64,000 nucleotides of DNA from Aquimarina longa SW024 (lineage in GTDB: Bacteria; Bacteroidota; Bacteroidia; Flavobacteriales; Flavobacteriaceae). Numbering within the stretch: position 1 is the stretch's first letter; each line of letters begins with the position of its first letter. Below the pieces are notes generated by a model. The model was not told the origin of the DNA, did no database searches, and saw only the letters and a program-made list of their open reading frames with translations. The stretch is from the NCBI RefSeq assembly GCF_001401755.1, contig NZ_KQ474100.1, positions 188,884 through 252,883 of the forward strand. Direction: 5' to 3'. Positions 8,842 to 18,133 of the stretch are shown here, piece by piece. Position numbers and translations under genes: made by a program.

Positions 8842-9903
8842 TTAATTAATTTTTGCTAAAAACTTAATAATGTCTATACCATCTGCATAATCTGAAAGTT
8901 GAGGGTTTTGAGTTTGACCAAATTCAATACATTCTGGTATAAAAAGATCTCCAACAATACATTGAATTTTTTCTTTGTCACTTTCTAATTTTTCAGACAG
9001 AGTAGTTATAGAATCATACGTTTCATAAAATAGTGAGGCAATTGGAGAAGCGTAGCTTTGATCTTCTTTAAGTATTAAAAAACCGTTTTCTAACAGTTTA
9101 TAATTACTCATTAGATATACAGCTTTATTATAATCATAATTATTAGCATATTTTGCACTATTCATAATATCATGATAGGGGTACATAGCTTTAAAAAATG
9201 ATTCGAAATTATAATCTTTAGGTATCATTATCTTGGATACACTTCTACATCCTAAACCGTAATATCTAAAAATATCTTCTCCTAGAGCTTCAAGTTGCTC
9301 TGTAGTCTCATTTCCTGTTAATACAGCAATAGAGTTTCTATTTTTGCGAATAATATTGGGCACTTTACCAAAATAATATTCAAAATATCTAGAAGTGTTA
9401 TTACTACCTGTAGCAATTATTGCATCAAAGTTTTTAAATCTTTCTGAAGTAAATGTAATTCGATTCTTAAATCGAGGTTCTATAGCTATTAGATATGAAG
9501 CTAAAAATGGTAACAATTGGTTATCATCAGAAGATTGTTTTATCAAAACAAAATGCCCAGAAATTAATACAGACAAAAAATCATGAAACCCGACTAAAGG
9601 GATATTTCCTGCCATAATGATACCAATAGTTTTGGCTTGAGTTTTTTCTAATGAATATGGAGATAACCAATCAATTAGGTTTTTTTCAGTAAGAGCATTG
9701 CTCCATTGTTGTATTGAAAAAATTACATTTTCTTCTGTAAACCAACCATTATAATGTACTGCAGTACTCATCTTTTGAATCATTTTATCAAAAAAATCAT
9801 CAGTATATTCTATAGTGTTAACTTTCTCATAACCAGTGTTTTTGAATTGGCTCAGGAACTTTCCTAATTTAGAAAAAGCTTTAATACGATCATTTAATAA
9901 CAT
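8842..9903 (-). CDS. Acyl-CoA reductase, LuxC-like
   Basis: 353 residues of the LuxC/aldehyde-dehydrogenase-like acyl-CoA reductase family. The motif YYGLGCRSVSKIMIP holds the conserved Cys expected to carry the acyl group, and IGIIMAGNIPLVGFHDFLSVL is the family's cofactor-region signature. In Bacteroidota this gene commonly neighbours a ferredoxin and the serine genes, as here. The electron or acyl donor is unknown. It is divergent from the ferredoxin at 9970, sharing a compact two-way promoter region. Confidence 0.85.
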   Translation of the reverse strand: MLLNDRIKAFSKLGKFLSQFKNTGYEKVNTIEYTDDFFDKMIQKMSTAVHYNGWFTEENVIFSIQQWSNALTEKNLIDWLSPYSLEKTQAKTIGIIMAGNIPLVGFHDFLSVLISGHFVLIKQSSDDNQLLPFLASYLIAIEPRFKNRITFTSERFKNFDAIIATGSNNTSRYFEYYFGKVPNIIRKNRNSIAVLTGNETTEQLEALGEDIFRYYGLGCRSVSKIMIPKDYNFESFFKAMYPYHDIMNSAKYANNYDYNKAVYLMSNYKLLENGFLILKEDQSYASPIASLFYETYDSITTLSEKLESDKEKIQCIVGDLFIPECIEFGQTQNPQLSDYADGIDIIKFLAKIN

Positions 9904-9910
9904 TTCTTAT

Positions 9911-9941
9911 TTGTTTATCACTAGTTTAGGAGTTATTTTTG
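9911..9941 (+). promoter_or_regulatory. Promoter of the ferredoxin gene
   Basis: TTG at 9911, a 20-base spacer and TATTTTTG at 9934-9941 match the Bacteroidota -33/-7 consensus. The start of transcription would be about 20 bases before the ferredoxin ATG. Confidence 0.7.
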
Positions 9942-9946
9942 TACCG

Positions 9947-9976
9947 CAAATTTAGAATAAAAAAGAGCTATGGCAA
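9947..9976 (-). promoter_or_regulatory. Promoter of the acyl-CoA reductase gene
   Basis: On the minus strand, TTG (9974-9976), a 19-base spacer and TAAATTTG (9947-9954) form a near-ideal Bacteroidota promoter. Its -33 element lies inside the first codons of the divergent ferredoxin gene. Confidence 0.65.
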
Positions 9977-10317
9977 TTATAATAACCGATGAATGTATAA
10001 ACTGTGGTGCTTGTGAACCAGAATGTCCAAATACTGCTATTTATGAGGGTGCTGATGATTGGAGATATTCAGATGGTACAGATTTAGAGGGAGGAGTGAT
10101 TCTTCCTGGAGGTAAAGAAGCAAATGCAGATGAGGCTCAGGAGCCTATTAGTGATGAAGTATATTATATTGTACCAGATAAATGTACTGAGTGTAAAGGT
10201 TTTCATGAAGAACCACAATGTGCAGCTGTATGTCCTGTAGATTGTTGTGTCCCTGATGAAGATATTGTGGAAACAGAAGAATTTTTATTAGAAAAGCAAG
10301 CTTTTATGCATAAATAG
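9970..10317 (+). CDS. Ferredoxin with two [4Fe-4S] clusters
   Basis: A 115-residue electron carrier. The first cluster motif is [19 protein letters not shown]. The second ([22 protein letters not shown]) has the longer CxxC-x8-C spacing seen in FdxA-like 2[4Fe-4S] ferredoxins of Bacteroidota and Chlorobi. A 40-residue acidic insert separates them. Divergent from the acyl-CoA reductase, to which it may supply electrons (inference). Confidence 0.93.
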   Translation: MAIIITDECINCGACEPECPNTAIYEGADDWRYSDGTDLEGGVILPGGKEANADEAQEPISDEVYYIVPDKCTECKGFHEEPQCAAVCPVDCCVPDEDIVETEEFLLEKQAFMHK

Positions 10318-10349
10318 TAGGATAGTAATACTATATGTAATATAAAATA

Positions 10350-10377
10350 GAGACTGCTTGAAAAGGCGGTCTTTTTT
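10350..10377 (+). terminator. Terminator after the ferredoxin
   Basis: AGACTGCTT pairs with AGGCGGTCT (one G-U pair) around a GAAA loop, followed by six Ts, 33 bases beyond the stop codon. Confidence 0.8.
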
Positions 10378-10439
10378 ATGCTCCTTTTTTAAAATTTAGT
10401 ATTTTCGCTTTACATACAACCTCAAATTTAAACTATTGA

Positions 10440-11078
10440 ATGATGAAAAAAAATGTGTTTTTTATTCTTTTTGCAATACTTTCTATTGCATCTTATGGGC
10501 AATATCGCTGGGAAGTCTCAGCAGGGGCTACTTTTTCTAAACTAAATCTTGATAATGTTGAAACTACCGGAGGAGCTGGTTTTTTTGTGAATGCTGGATA
10601 TGGTTATGTTTTAGGAGTTAGAGCAAGAACAAGTATTGTTTTTTCTGTAGATCTTTTACAACGTACTAGTAAAATAGATGAGGGAAAAGTGTTTAGCGTT
10701 GGTGATCAGACTTTTGGGAGTAATTCTAAAGTAGATATCAAAACATTACAAATAGGTTTTACTCCAAAATTTAGGTATTTAACGGGTGAAGGAAAAGATA
10801 GATTTCGAGGTTTTGTTAATGTAGGTCCTTCTTTTAGAGTGAATACAAAATTTGAAGTAGGAGAGGTAGAGTTAAAAGGAGATGCCTACGAAAAGTTAAT
10901 TGTAGGAGGAGTATACGGTGCTGGTTTTTCTCAGATGATAGGAGAAATGTTTGATATAATGGCAGAAGTTGGAGTTATGAATGATTTTGTAGATAATATT
11001 AATAATATTGATAGTAAATTTTTTGATATATATGCGCGAGTAGGTATTCGATTTAGGATATACGATTCTCGAAGGTAA
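10440..11078 (+). CDS. Outer membrane beta-barrel protein
   Basis: 212 residues. Signal peptide MMKKNVFFILFAILSIASYGQ, then alternating hydrophobic/polar strands typical of the Bacteroidota OmpW/porin-family beta-barrels (EVSAGATFSKLNL, GFFVNAGYGYVLGV, FRGFVNVGPSFRV), ending in an aromatic-rich strand IYARVGIRFRIY. Either of two adjacent ATGs (10440, 10443) could start it. No specific function. Confidence 0.8.
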   Translation: MMKKNVFFILFAILSIASYGQYRWEVSAGATFSKLNLDNVETTGGAGFFVNAGYGYVLGVRARTSIVFSVDLLQRTSKIDEGKVFSVGDQTFGSNSKVDIKTLQIGFTPKFRYLTGEGKDRFRGFVNVGPSFRVNTKFEVGEVELKGDAYEKLIVGGVYGAGFSQMIGEMFDIMAEVGVMNDFVDNINNIDSKFFDIYARVGIRFRIYDSRR

Positions 11079-11102
11079 TAAACGTATCAAATATACTTTA
11101 CT

Positions 11103-11138
11103 AAAAAAAATCCTGCTGTAGTATAGCAGGATTTTTTT
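11103..11138. terminator. Bidirectional terminator between convergent genes
   Basis: ATCCTGCT and AGCAGGAT form the stem, flanked by an A run on the left and a T run on the right, so it can serve both the beta-barrel gene and the minus-strand gene at 11168. Confidence 0.88.
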
Positions 11139-11167
11139 ATAAGCGGAATATATACACTTAAATTATT

Positions 11168-11545
11168 CTATTTGTATTCCATTAAAGCATCTCGATACTC
11201 TTTTAAATCAGATATATTCATTCTATTTTTTAAGCTTTTTGTAAGCGAAATTAAATATTTAAGGCTTTCTATAGGATCTACAGCAACTTCATTGTTAGTT
11301 GTTAACTCTGTATTCTCCTCATCATCTATAGGTTCATCATCAGGGATAGGTATAAGAAACGAATTGTTTTTTTCTATATGTTCATAAGTATACCTAAGAA
11401 CTTTAACAACTAGGGGGATTTGCTCTTCTAGAGCATAAGATCTTAATGTTTTGATATCTTCAATTAATATATCTGTATTGATACCTGTTTTTTCCAGATC
11501 TTCCAGAATTTTATCGACTAATTTTATTGCTTTTTTATTTTCCAA
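11168..11545 (-). CDS. Conserved hypothetical cytoplasmic protein
   Basis: 125 residues, no signal or membrane segment, mainly alpha-helical and acidic, with a central Asp/Glu-rich linker (IPDDEPIDDEENTEL) between two helical parts. I do not recognise the family. The ATG at 11545 is the only sensible start, and the gene has its own terminator at 11103-11138. Confidence 0.65.
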   Translation of the reverse strand: MENKKAIKLVDKILEDLEKTGINTDILIEDIKTLRSYALEEQIPLVVKVLRYTYEHIEKNNSFLIPIPDDEPIDDEENTELTTNNEVAVDPIESLKYLISLTKSLKNRMNISDLKEYRDALMEYK

Positions 11546-12438
11546 AAGGGTAATATTATATGGATGATTAACTTGTAATTATTGCAAATTTAATTTTTTC
11601 TTGAATTATTAAAAATCAATTAAGGTTATTTATTTTTATAAAAAAAGAATGATTCCAAATTTAAGTAAAACTAAAGACTTTAAGACATTTATTTAGCACT
11701 TGTTAAAAGTATTGTTTCTATTTTGATTTTAATAAGATGCTATAAAATATTAATAGATAAATAAGAAGGGGAATAAAAATATTTTACAATGACCATTTAT
11801 ACATGAATATTACAGAAAAATTAAAATAATTAAAGAAATTATAGAGTATATAATGAGATAAATATGGGGATATTTCCTCAATAGATCATGAAAAAAGTAT
11901 TATAAAATGACTTATTTTACTAAAAGAAGCTGTTTTATTTCTTTTAGTGAATGTTAGTAATATTTTTTTTAAAAGACATAAAATCACCCCTGTTTATAAG
12001 GGTTTTTGGATTTTTTAGGTATTAAGATATAGTAGTTTTGGATTGTATTTAGCATAATTTAACAATTATGTGTTTTTAATAATAATTATTTGTTTTTCAG
12101 CTGTTTATAGTGTGTTAGGTATGTTTTTGATAGTATTCCGGCTAAAGTTTGAGGTAAAACCGTAACCGCATATGCCCAAAACCTCTTTATCTTTGAAAAG
12201 TATTCCAATTACAATTTTTCCCTTACTTTTTTTGTTTTCCCCAACACTTACCTCCTTAATATTAAGGAGGTAAGTTCTTCTAATATAATACTGTAATTTC
12301 ATTTTGTTTACTATTTGATACTTACTTTTATAACCTAAAAATGCAAACTGTCATAGTATACACTTAGTTTATAGGTGCGTATAGGGTTATTTTAGATATA
12401 AAAAGTAGTTGTGATTTATGATTCCTATAAAAAGAATG
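11546..12438. other. Gene-poor stretch of about 900 bases
   Basis: No convincing gene is present. A 65-codon minus-strand ORF (12105-12302) starts with ATG but has no recognisable domain and contains a 30-bp palindrome. In the next frame a 33-residue segment (near 12075-12190, minus strand) reads like real protein but is preceded by a stop. Both may be remains of a decayed gene. Confidence 0.4.
12246..12275. repeat. Perfect 30-bp palindrome
   Basis: ACTTACCTCCTTAAT is followed directly by its reverse complement with no loop. Each arm contains a GGAGG/CCTCC core. See findings. Confidence 0.85.
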
Positions 12439-14139
12439 CTAGTTATCTTTATTAGCTAATAATACAATTTCATAATCAGAACTGATAGTTATGGAATCAT
12501 TATGTACTTTGGTTTCGCTACCTGAATATTGATCTATTAATATAGTACCCTCAGAAAAAATAGGTTTAACCTTAATGCTTTTTTTTCCCTTGGGAAGGTT
12601 TAATCCTATGATTACTTTATCAAAAATTCCATTTCGATCATATTCTCTTGAAAATATATATGGTTTTTCTGATAGTATTTGATGTCTTCCAGCTCCTATA
12701 GAAATGTGATTCTTTCTAAAAACTCCTAATTTTTGCCAATGACTTAATAAAAGTTTAGTGTCATTATTATGCGATGTGTTCCAATCCATATTAGATATTA
12801 GGGTAGGAGGCTCTTTTGCTTCTTTACTATCTAAAAGCCTACCGACTTCATTTCCATAGTATATTTGTGATATACCAGGAGTCAATATTAGTTTGATAGC
12901 AGACTCATACGCTTTGCTCCGGTTTTTATCAAAAAGAGCTCTATCATTATGGTAACTTATATAATTTACAACACTTTTACCGATTAAATTTGTATATAAA
13001 ACCGTACTATATTTGCTAAATAATTTTTCATAATCATATTGTGTGGCATCATATTTAAACTGAAAATTAACCATACTGTCAATACCGTAAGCAAAATAAT
13101 CTATTTTACGATCTTCAAAATTATAATATCGTTTATTCTTAATACTATATCCATATAGTTCACCGAGAATATAAAATTCATTATCATCAAGTACTTTATC
13201 AGCGTTTTTTGATTTCCATTCTATAAAAGCCAATTTTGATTGTTCAGCAAGAGTATTCCAGCTACTTTCTTCAACATGTTTTACATTCTTTATTCTATAT
13301 CCATCGATTCCTAGTTCTCTTATATAATCTGTTAGCCATTTAATGATATAATTTTTTGGAGACCTTTTTAGTCTTGTTTTGTTAAAAAAAGTATCAATTT
13401 CTGCAAGCTCAATTTCTAATCTCTCTTCAGACTTCCATTTATCAAGTAGTATTTTTGGGAGAGCTACATTTTCATTACTTTCGGTTTTTATATCAGGTAA
13501 TTTTTTTCCTAAAGAGCAAGAAATAGTATTGGTATAATCTTTTTGATTGCATTCTTGAGAAGTTCGCACCCAACTATCCGGCCAAACGGGGTCTTTACTT
13601 GTTACTGGACCCGTATGATTCATTACAACATCCATAATAATTCGGATGCCATTATTATGAGCAGTTTCTATCAATTGTTTAAAATCATTATAAGTACCAA
13701 AATTAGGATCTACTTTTGTCCAGTCTTTGATCCAATATCCATGAAAAGCATAGGTGTTTTCTGTTCCTTCTTTTATGTTTTCGTGTATTTGTTCTACTAC
13801 AGGATTAAAGCCTATAGCATTTACACCTAATTTTTTAAAATATCCATCTTCTATTTTCTGAATAATACCTTTTATATCTCCGCCTTCAAAACCTTTTAAT
13901 TTCGGTGTTTTTTTAGTTCTACCTAAAACAATATCATTATTAGGATCTCCATTTTTGAATCTATCGATTAGTAAAAAATATAGATTAGCCGCTTCCCAAG
14001 TAAATAGGCTATCATCTATAGTACTTGGCTTTTTACTATTATATTCATGTAAGTTCTCTTGATCTGTTTTTGATTCATTTTTGCATGAAATCGTTATGAA
14101 TATGAGTAAAAGCATATAGGTTTTAAGAGCACTTTTCAT
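12439..14139 (-). CDS. GH13 alpha-amylase-family lipoprotein, probably catalytically impaired
   Basis: 566 residues, lipoprotein signal (ILLIFITISC, Cys about residue 19). The GH13 barrel is recognisable: NLYFLLIDRFKNGDPNND, GGDIKGIIQKI, region I DVVMNHTG, region II GIDGYRIKNVKHV, region III ILGELYG (Glu327, acid/base) and region IV YISYHNDRA (His397, Asp399). In region II the nucleophile Asp, normally two residues after the invariant Arg, is Lys284 (codon at 13288-13290). It is likely surface or periplasmic, with glycan binding or a regulatory role possible. No Sus-type neighbours. Confidence 0.88.
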   Translation of the reverse strand: MKSALKTYMLLLIFITISCKNESKTDQENLHEYNSKKPSTIDDSLFTWEAANLYFLLIDRFKNGDPNNDIVLGRTKKTPKLKGFEGGDIKGIIQKIEDGYFKKLGVNAIGFNPVVEQIHENIKEGTENTYAFHGYWIKDWTKVDPNFGTYNDFKQLIETAHNNGIRIIMDVVMNHTGPVTSKDPVWPDSWVRTSQECNQKDYTNTISCSLGKKLPDIKTESNENVALPKILLDKWKSEERLEIELAEIDTFFNKTRLKRSPKNYIIKWLTDYIRELGIDGYRIKNVKHVEESSWNTLAEQSKLAFIEWKSKNADKVLDDNEFYILGELYGYSIKNKRYYNFEDRKIDYFAYGIDSMVNFQFKYDATQYDYEKLFSKYSTVLYTNLIGKSVVNYISYHNDRALFDKNRSKAYESAIKLILTPGISQIYYGNEVGRLLDSKEAKEPPTLISNMDWNTSHNNDTKLLLSHWQKLGVFRKNHISIGAGRHQILSEKPYIFSREYDRNGIFDKVIIGLNLPKGKKSIKVKPIFSEGTILIDQYSGSETKVHNDSITISSDYEIVLLANKDN

Positions 14140-14337
14140 AAAAATCTAAAGATTTTAAATAGAGTAAATCTATAAAAAGTCTTCTTAATAGAAGTATAAG
14201 AAATTCCTAAATCTGTAAAAATAATCCTACTATAAAATTACTTTTATTTCTACTATAACTTAACAATAAAGAATTGATGCACTTATTTTTTTATTCTTTT
14301 GTAAAAATAATGTTCCTTTGAGGTCAAAATTATACAA

Positions 14338-15237
14338 ATGATTAAATTTAGAGCTTGGATTTCTGCAGCACGTTTGCGTACATTACCTTTATCTGTTTCA
14401 GGAATATTGGTTGGATCAGCTCAGGGTTATCAAGATTTTTTAACAACAACTATTTTTTGGTTGGCTATTGTAACTACTTTAGGTTTACAAATTTTATCTA
14501 ATTTTGCTAATGATTATGGTGATGGAGTAAAAGGAACAGATAATGAGGATAGAGTAGGGCCACAACGAGCTTTACAAAGCGGAATTATTTCTAAAAAAGA
14601 AATGTTTATAGGGATTGTATTTACAGCAGTATTAACATTGCTATTTGCAATAGCTTTAATATATACTTCTTTTGGAAGAGAGTATTTTTTATATTCTGTA
14701 GCATTCTTTATCTTAGGTTTAGCAGCTATTATTGCGGCAATTAAATATACTATGGGTAGCTCTGCTTATGGATATCGAGGATTAGGAGATATATTCGTAT
14801 TTATATTTTTTGGATTAGTTAGCGTTATAGGATGTTACTTTTTGTTTACAAAGAAATTAGATTTCATTGTTTTTTTTCCAGCAATAACAATAGGATTGCT
14901 AAGTGCTACGGTATTAAACCTTAATAACATGAGAGATCATAATAATGATAAAAATTCAGGAAAGAATACGCTTGTGGTAAAATTAGGAATTCTTAAAGCT
15001 AGAATATATCATTTTTCTCTATTGATAATCGCTATGACATCCATGCTGGTTTATCTTTTTTTTACATATAAAAGCCCTATAAATTTATTGTTTTTAGTAG
15101 CATATATACCGTTAGTTTTACATATTAGAAACGTTCTTAAAATTAATATTCCTGAATTATTAGATCCAGAACTTAAAAAAGTAGCTTTAACCACATTTTT
15201 ATTATCTATTTTATTTTGTATTGGTCAGGTATTATAG
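14338..15237 (+). CDS. menA: 1,4-dihydroxy-2-naphthoate polyprenyltransferase MenA
   Basis: UbiA-family membrane enzyme attaching the prenyl chain to DHNA in menaquinone synthesis. First Asp-rich motif NFANDYGDGVKGTDNEDRVGPQRALQSG (shown in parts), second motif LNNMRDHNNDKNSGKNTL. About eight or nine transmembrane segments and the normal length of 299 residues. It leads a same-strand block with menC and menE. Confidence 0.95.
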   Translation: MIKFRAWISAARLRTLPLSVSGILVGSAQGYQDFLTTTIFWLAIVTTLGLQILSNFANDYGDGVKGTDNEDRVGPQRALQSGIISKKEMFIGIVFTAVLTLLFAIALIYTSFGREYFLYSVAFFILGLAAIIAAIKYTMGSSAYGYRGLGDIFVFIFFGLVSVIGCYFLFTKKLDFIVFFPAITIGLLSATVLNLNNMRDHNNDKNSGKNTLVVKLGILKARIYHFSLLIIAMTSMLVYLFFTYKSPINLLFLVAYIPLVLHIRNVLKINIPELLDPELKKVALTTFLLSILFCIGQVL

Positions 15238-15365
15238 TTTAGGACACTATTATTTTCTAGATCGGATGATATTATAAAAAAAATGATTAGATAAGTACTA
15301 TGTTATAAATATATAGAAAGAATTGAATATTGACTTTTATAATAGATGTTTTATTTTTTTTTGAA

Positions 15366-15394
15366 TTGTATATCTTTATTGCACCTTATTTTTG
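15366..15394 (+). promoter_or_regulatory. Promoter of the MBL-menC-CPBP-menE genes
   Basis: TTG at 15366, an 18-base spacer and TATTTTTG at 15387-15394 match the Bacteroidota consensus, 33 bases before the hydrolase ATG. Confidence 0.6.
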
Positions 15395-15426
15395 TTTAAT
15401 GATTAACTCCTAAATTATATTTTAAC

Positions 15427-16107
15427 ATGAAAATTACTTTTTACGGACATAATACTTTGTTAATTGAAACTAGAGGTGTTTATGTTTTGGTAGATCCTTT
15501 CATTTCAGGAAACCCTTTATCAAAGGATAAAATAACTATAGATACTATTAAAGCAGATTATATTTTACTTACTCATGCACATCAAGATCATGTTCTTGAT
15601 GCAGAAGCTATAGCCAAAAATAATAAAGCAATACTTGTTTCTAATTATGAAATAGCTATGCATTATCAGAATCTAGGTATAGAAGTACATCCAATGAATC
15701 ATGGAGGAGCTTGGGATTTTAAATTTGGAAAAGTAAAATATGTCAATGCGATACACACCAGTAGTTTTGCTGATGGAACTTATGGAGGTCAACCAGGAGG
15801 ATTTATTATTGAAGGAGATGATAAAACTATCTATATTGCAGGAGATACAGCATTAACAATGGATATGAAACTAATACCATTAAGAAATACTATAGATCTT
15901 GCTATTTTACCTATAGGTGATAACTTTACAATGGGAGTCGATGATGCTATTATAGCAAGTGATTTTGTAGTATGTAATAAAGTATTAGGAGTACATTATG
16001 ATACTTTTGGGTATATTGAAATTGATCATAATGAGGCTAAACAAAAATTTCTTGATAAGGGTAAAGATCTTATATTATTAGAAATAGGTCAAAATATAAT
16101 AATATAA
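15427..16107 (+). CDS. UPF0173-type metallo-beta-lactamase-fold hydrolase
   Basis: 226 residues. The metal motif THAHQDHVLDA (HxHxDH) is present, with GGxxDF at NHGGAWDF, HTSSFADGTYGGQPGGF, AGDTALTMDM and a final His in VLGVHYDTF. This is the UPF0173 (YtkL) family of metal-dependent hydrolases, substrate unknown. The stop TAA overlaps the menC start (TAATG), so the two are translationally coupled. The location in a menaquinone operon is common in Flavobacteriia, but the link is unexplained. Confidence 0.9.
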   Translation: MKITFYGHNTLLIETRGVYVLVDPFISGNPLSKDKITIDTIKADYILLTHAHQDHVLDAEAIAKNNKAILVSNYEIAMHYQNLGIEVHPMNHGGAWDFKFGKVKYVNAIHTSSFADGTYGGQPGGFIIEGDDKTIYIAGDTALTMDMKLIPLRNTIDLAILPIGDNFTMGVDDAIIASDFVVCNKVLGVHYDTFGYIEIDHNEAKQKFLDKGKDLILLEIGQNIII

Positions 16108-17147
16108 TGAATGCCAAATATTATAAGCATATTTTAAAATTTAAAAGACCAAGTGGTACCTCTAGAGGAGTATTAAAAACTAAAGAAACATGGTTTATTG
16201 TAATTTTTGATCAAGATAAGAAAGGAATAGGAGAATGTGGTATTCTTAGAACATTAAGCATAGATGATCGCCCAGATTATGAAGAAAAATTAAAATGGAC
16301 TTGTGAGAATATACATTTAGGAGTTGATAAATTATGGGATGAACTTATAGCATTTCCTAGTATTCAATTTGGAGTAGAAATGGCATTTAAATCTTTGGAT
16401 AGCGTTTCTCCTTTTTTATTGTTTCCATCTAATTTTACTGAGGGCAAAAAAAGTATTGCAATTAATGGATTGATATGGATGGGAGATAAAGAATTTATGA
16501 GAGTACAAATAGCAGATAAATTAAATGAAGGTTTCAATTGTATAAAAATGAAAATTGGAGCTATTGATTTTAAAACAGAATTAGAATTATTATCTTATAT
16601 AAGGTCTCAGTTCTCTTCTGATATTGTCGAATTAAGAGTTGATGCTAATGGTGCTTTTACTTCTGAAGATGCAATATCTAAATTAAAAAGTCTTTCTGCC
16701 TATGACTTGCATAGCATAGAACAACCCATACGACAAGGTCAATACGTAGAAATGACAAAATTATGTAAAAACACTCCACTGCCTATAGCATTAGATGAAG
16801 AGTTAATAGGTGTTTTTAATGTAACGGATAAGAAAAAATTACTACAAACCATACAACCACAATTTATAATTTTAAAACCAAGTTTAATAGGAGGTTTTAA
16901 GGGAACTAAAGAATGGATTGATATTGCAGAATCATTAGATATAGGATGGTGGATTACTAGTGCATTAGAGAGTAATGTAGGTTTGAACGCTATTGCACAA
17001 TACACCTATACATTACAAAATGAAATGCCTCAAGGTTTGGGGACAGGAGGATTGTATACTAATAATTATGATTCTCCTTTACTAGTTAGACAAGGAAGCT
17101 TAATATATGATTCAAAACAAGAATGGGTAGTTGATTATTTAAATTAA
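16107..17147 (+). CDS. menC: o-Succinylbenzoate synthase MenC
   Basis: Enolase-superfamily enzyme dehydrating SHCHC to o-succinylbenzoate. Catalytic Lys in CIKMKIGAIDF, metal ligands in LRVDANGAF, SIEQPI and ALDEELIG, and second Lys in ILKPSLIGGF follow in the correct order. 346 residues. It overlaps the preceding gene by one base and is 13 bases before the CPBP gene. Confidence 0.95.
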   Translation: MNAKYYKHILKFKRPSGTSRGVLKTKETWFIVIFDQDKKGIGECGILRTLSIDDRPDYEEKLKWTCENIHLGVDKLWDELIAFPSIQFGVEMAFKSLDSVSPFLLFPSNFTEGKKSIAINGLIWMGDKEFMRVQIADKLNEGFNCIKMKIGAIDFKTELELLSYIRSQFSSDIVELRVDANGAFTSEDAISKLKSLSAYDLHSIEQPIRQGQYVEMTKLCKNTPLPIALDEELIGVFNVTDKKKLLQTIQPQFIILKPSLIGGFKGTKEWIDIAESLDIGWWITSALESNVGLNAIAQYTYTLQNEMPQGLGTGGLYTNNYDSPLLVRQGSLIYDSKQEWVVDYLN

Positions 17148-17160
17148 TATAAAGATATAG

Positions 17161-18084
17161 ATGTATATTATACAAGGGAAACAAGGAAAATTAGGAATGT
17201 GGAAGTACTTGCCAATTCCAATAATGTTTATTGGATTAATGCTAGCTAATTATTTACTAATAAAAACATTAGAAATTGATGTTAGTGCGCTTATGAAGGA
17301 AGAAATTCTAAATAAAGGAAAGAACCGTGTTTTTGCAGAAAATATGGCGCTTTTTGTTTTTTTATTAGCAGGGTTGCTGTTTTGGGTACGTTATATACAT
17401 AAACAGAGCCTTTTATCCCTGACCACTAGTAGAAAAAAAATAGATTGGGGACGTGTATTTTTTGTATTTTCTTTAATGGCTTCATTTATTATAATCTCTA
17501 CACTAATAGGTTATTTTGTAACTCCTGAGAATTATCAAATTAATTTTAAACCTATTCCATTTTTGATTCTTGCAATTATAGCGCTAATATTAGTTCCTAT
17601 ACAGACGAGTTTTGAAGAATATTTATTTAGAGGATATCTTATGCAAGGACTAGGATTAGCGATTAAGAATAAGTGGCTTCCTTTGGTTGTGACATCAATA
17701 CTTTTTGGGGTAATGCATGCGGCAAATCCTGAGGTTGAAAAATTAGGACCACTACTTATGGTATATTATATAGGTACTGGTTTTTTTTTAGGAATACTTA
17801 CTTTAATGGATGAGGGAATGGAATTAGCTCTTGGTTTTCATGCAGCTAATAACTTAATAACGGTACTTTTGGTAACAGCAGATTGGACAGCACTTCAAAC
17901 CAACTCTATATTTATTGACGTTTCAGACCCAAGTGCAGGGTATGAAATATTAATACCAGTATTTGTTATTTTTCCTATTTTTCTATTCATTTTAGCAAAA
18001 AAATATCAATGGGTTGAATGGAATAAAAAACTTTTTGGAACTATAGTGATTCATGAAAATAAGAAAGAGATAACAAAAGAATAA
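17161..18084 (+). CDS. CPBP-family intramembrane metalloprotease
   Basis: 307 residues with about eight hydrophobic segments. The three Abi/CPBP motifs are visible: EEYLFRGYL (Glu-Glu and Arg), LFGVMHAANPE (His) and GFHAANN (His). These proteases cut prenylated or other membrane proteins; in bacteria their substrates are mostly unknown. It is sandwiched between menC and menE in one probable operon, an arrangement repeated in related genomes as far as I recall. Confidence 0.9.
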   Translation: MYIIQGKQGKLGMWKYLPIPIMFIGLMLANYLLIKTLEIDVSALMKEEILNKGKNRVFAENMALFVFLLAGLLFWVRYIHKQSLLSLTTSRKKIDWGRVFFVFSLMASFIIISTLIGYFVTPENYQINFKPIPFLILAIIALILVPIQTSFEEYLFRGYLMQGLGLAIKNKWLPLVVTSILFGVMHAANPEVEKLGPLLMVYYIGTGFFLGILTLMDEGMELALGFHAANNLITVLLVTADWTALQTNSIFIDVSDPSAGYEILIPVFVIFPIFLFILAKKYQWVEWNKKLFGTIVIHENKKEITKE

Positions 18085-18133
18085 TAGAGTCTTTACATAT
18101 GGATAACCTATGAATATGATAGAAAATTGAAAT

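Noticed and set aside
12105..12302. A 65-codon minus-strand ORF in the gene-poor region
   Set aside because: It has an ATG but no recognisable domain and is interrupted by the 30-bp palindrome; kept only as a comment.
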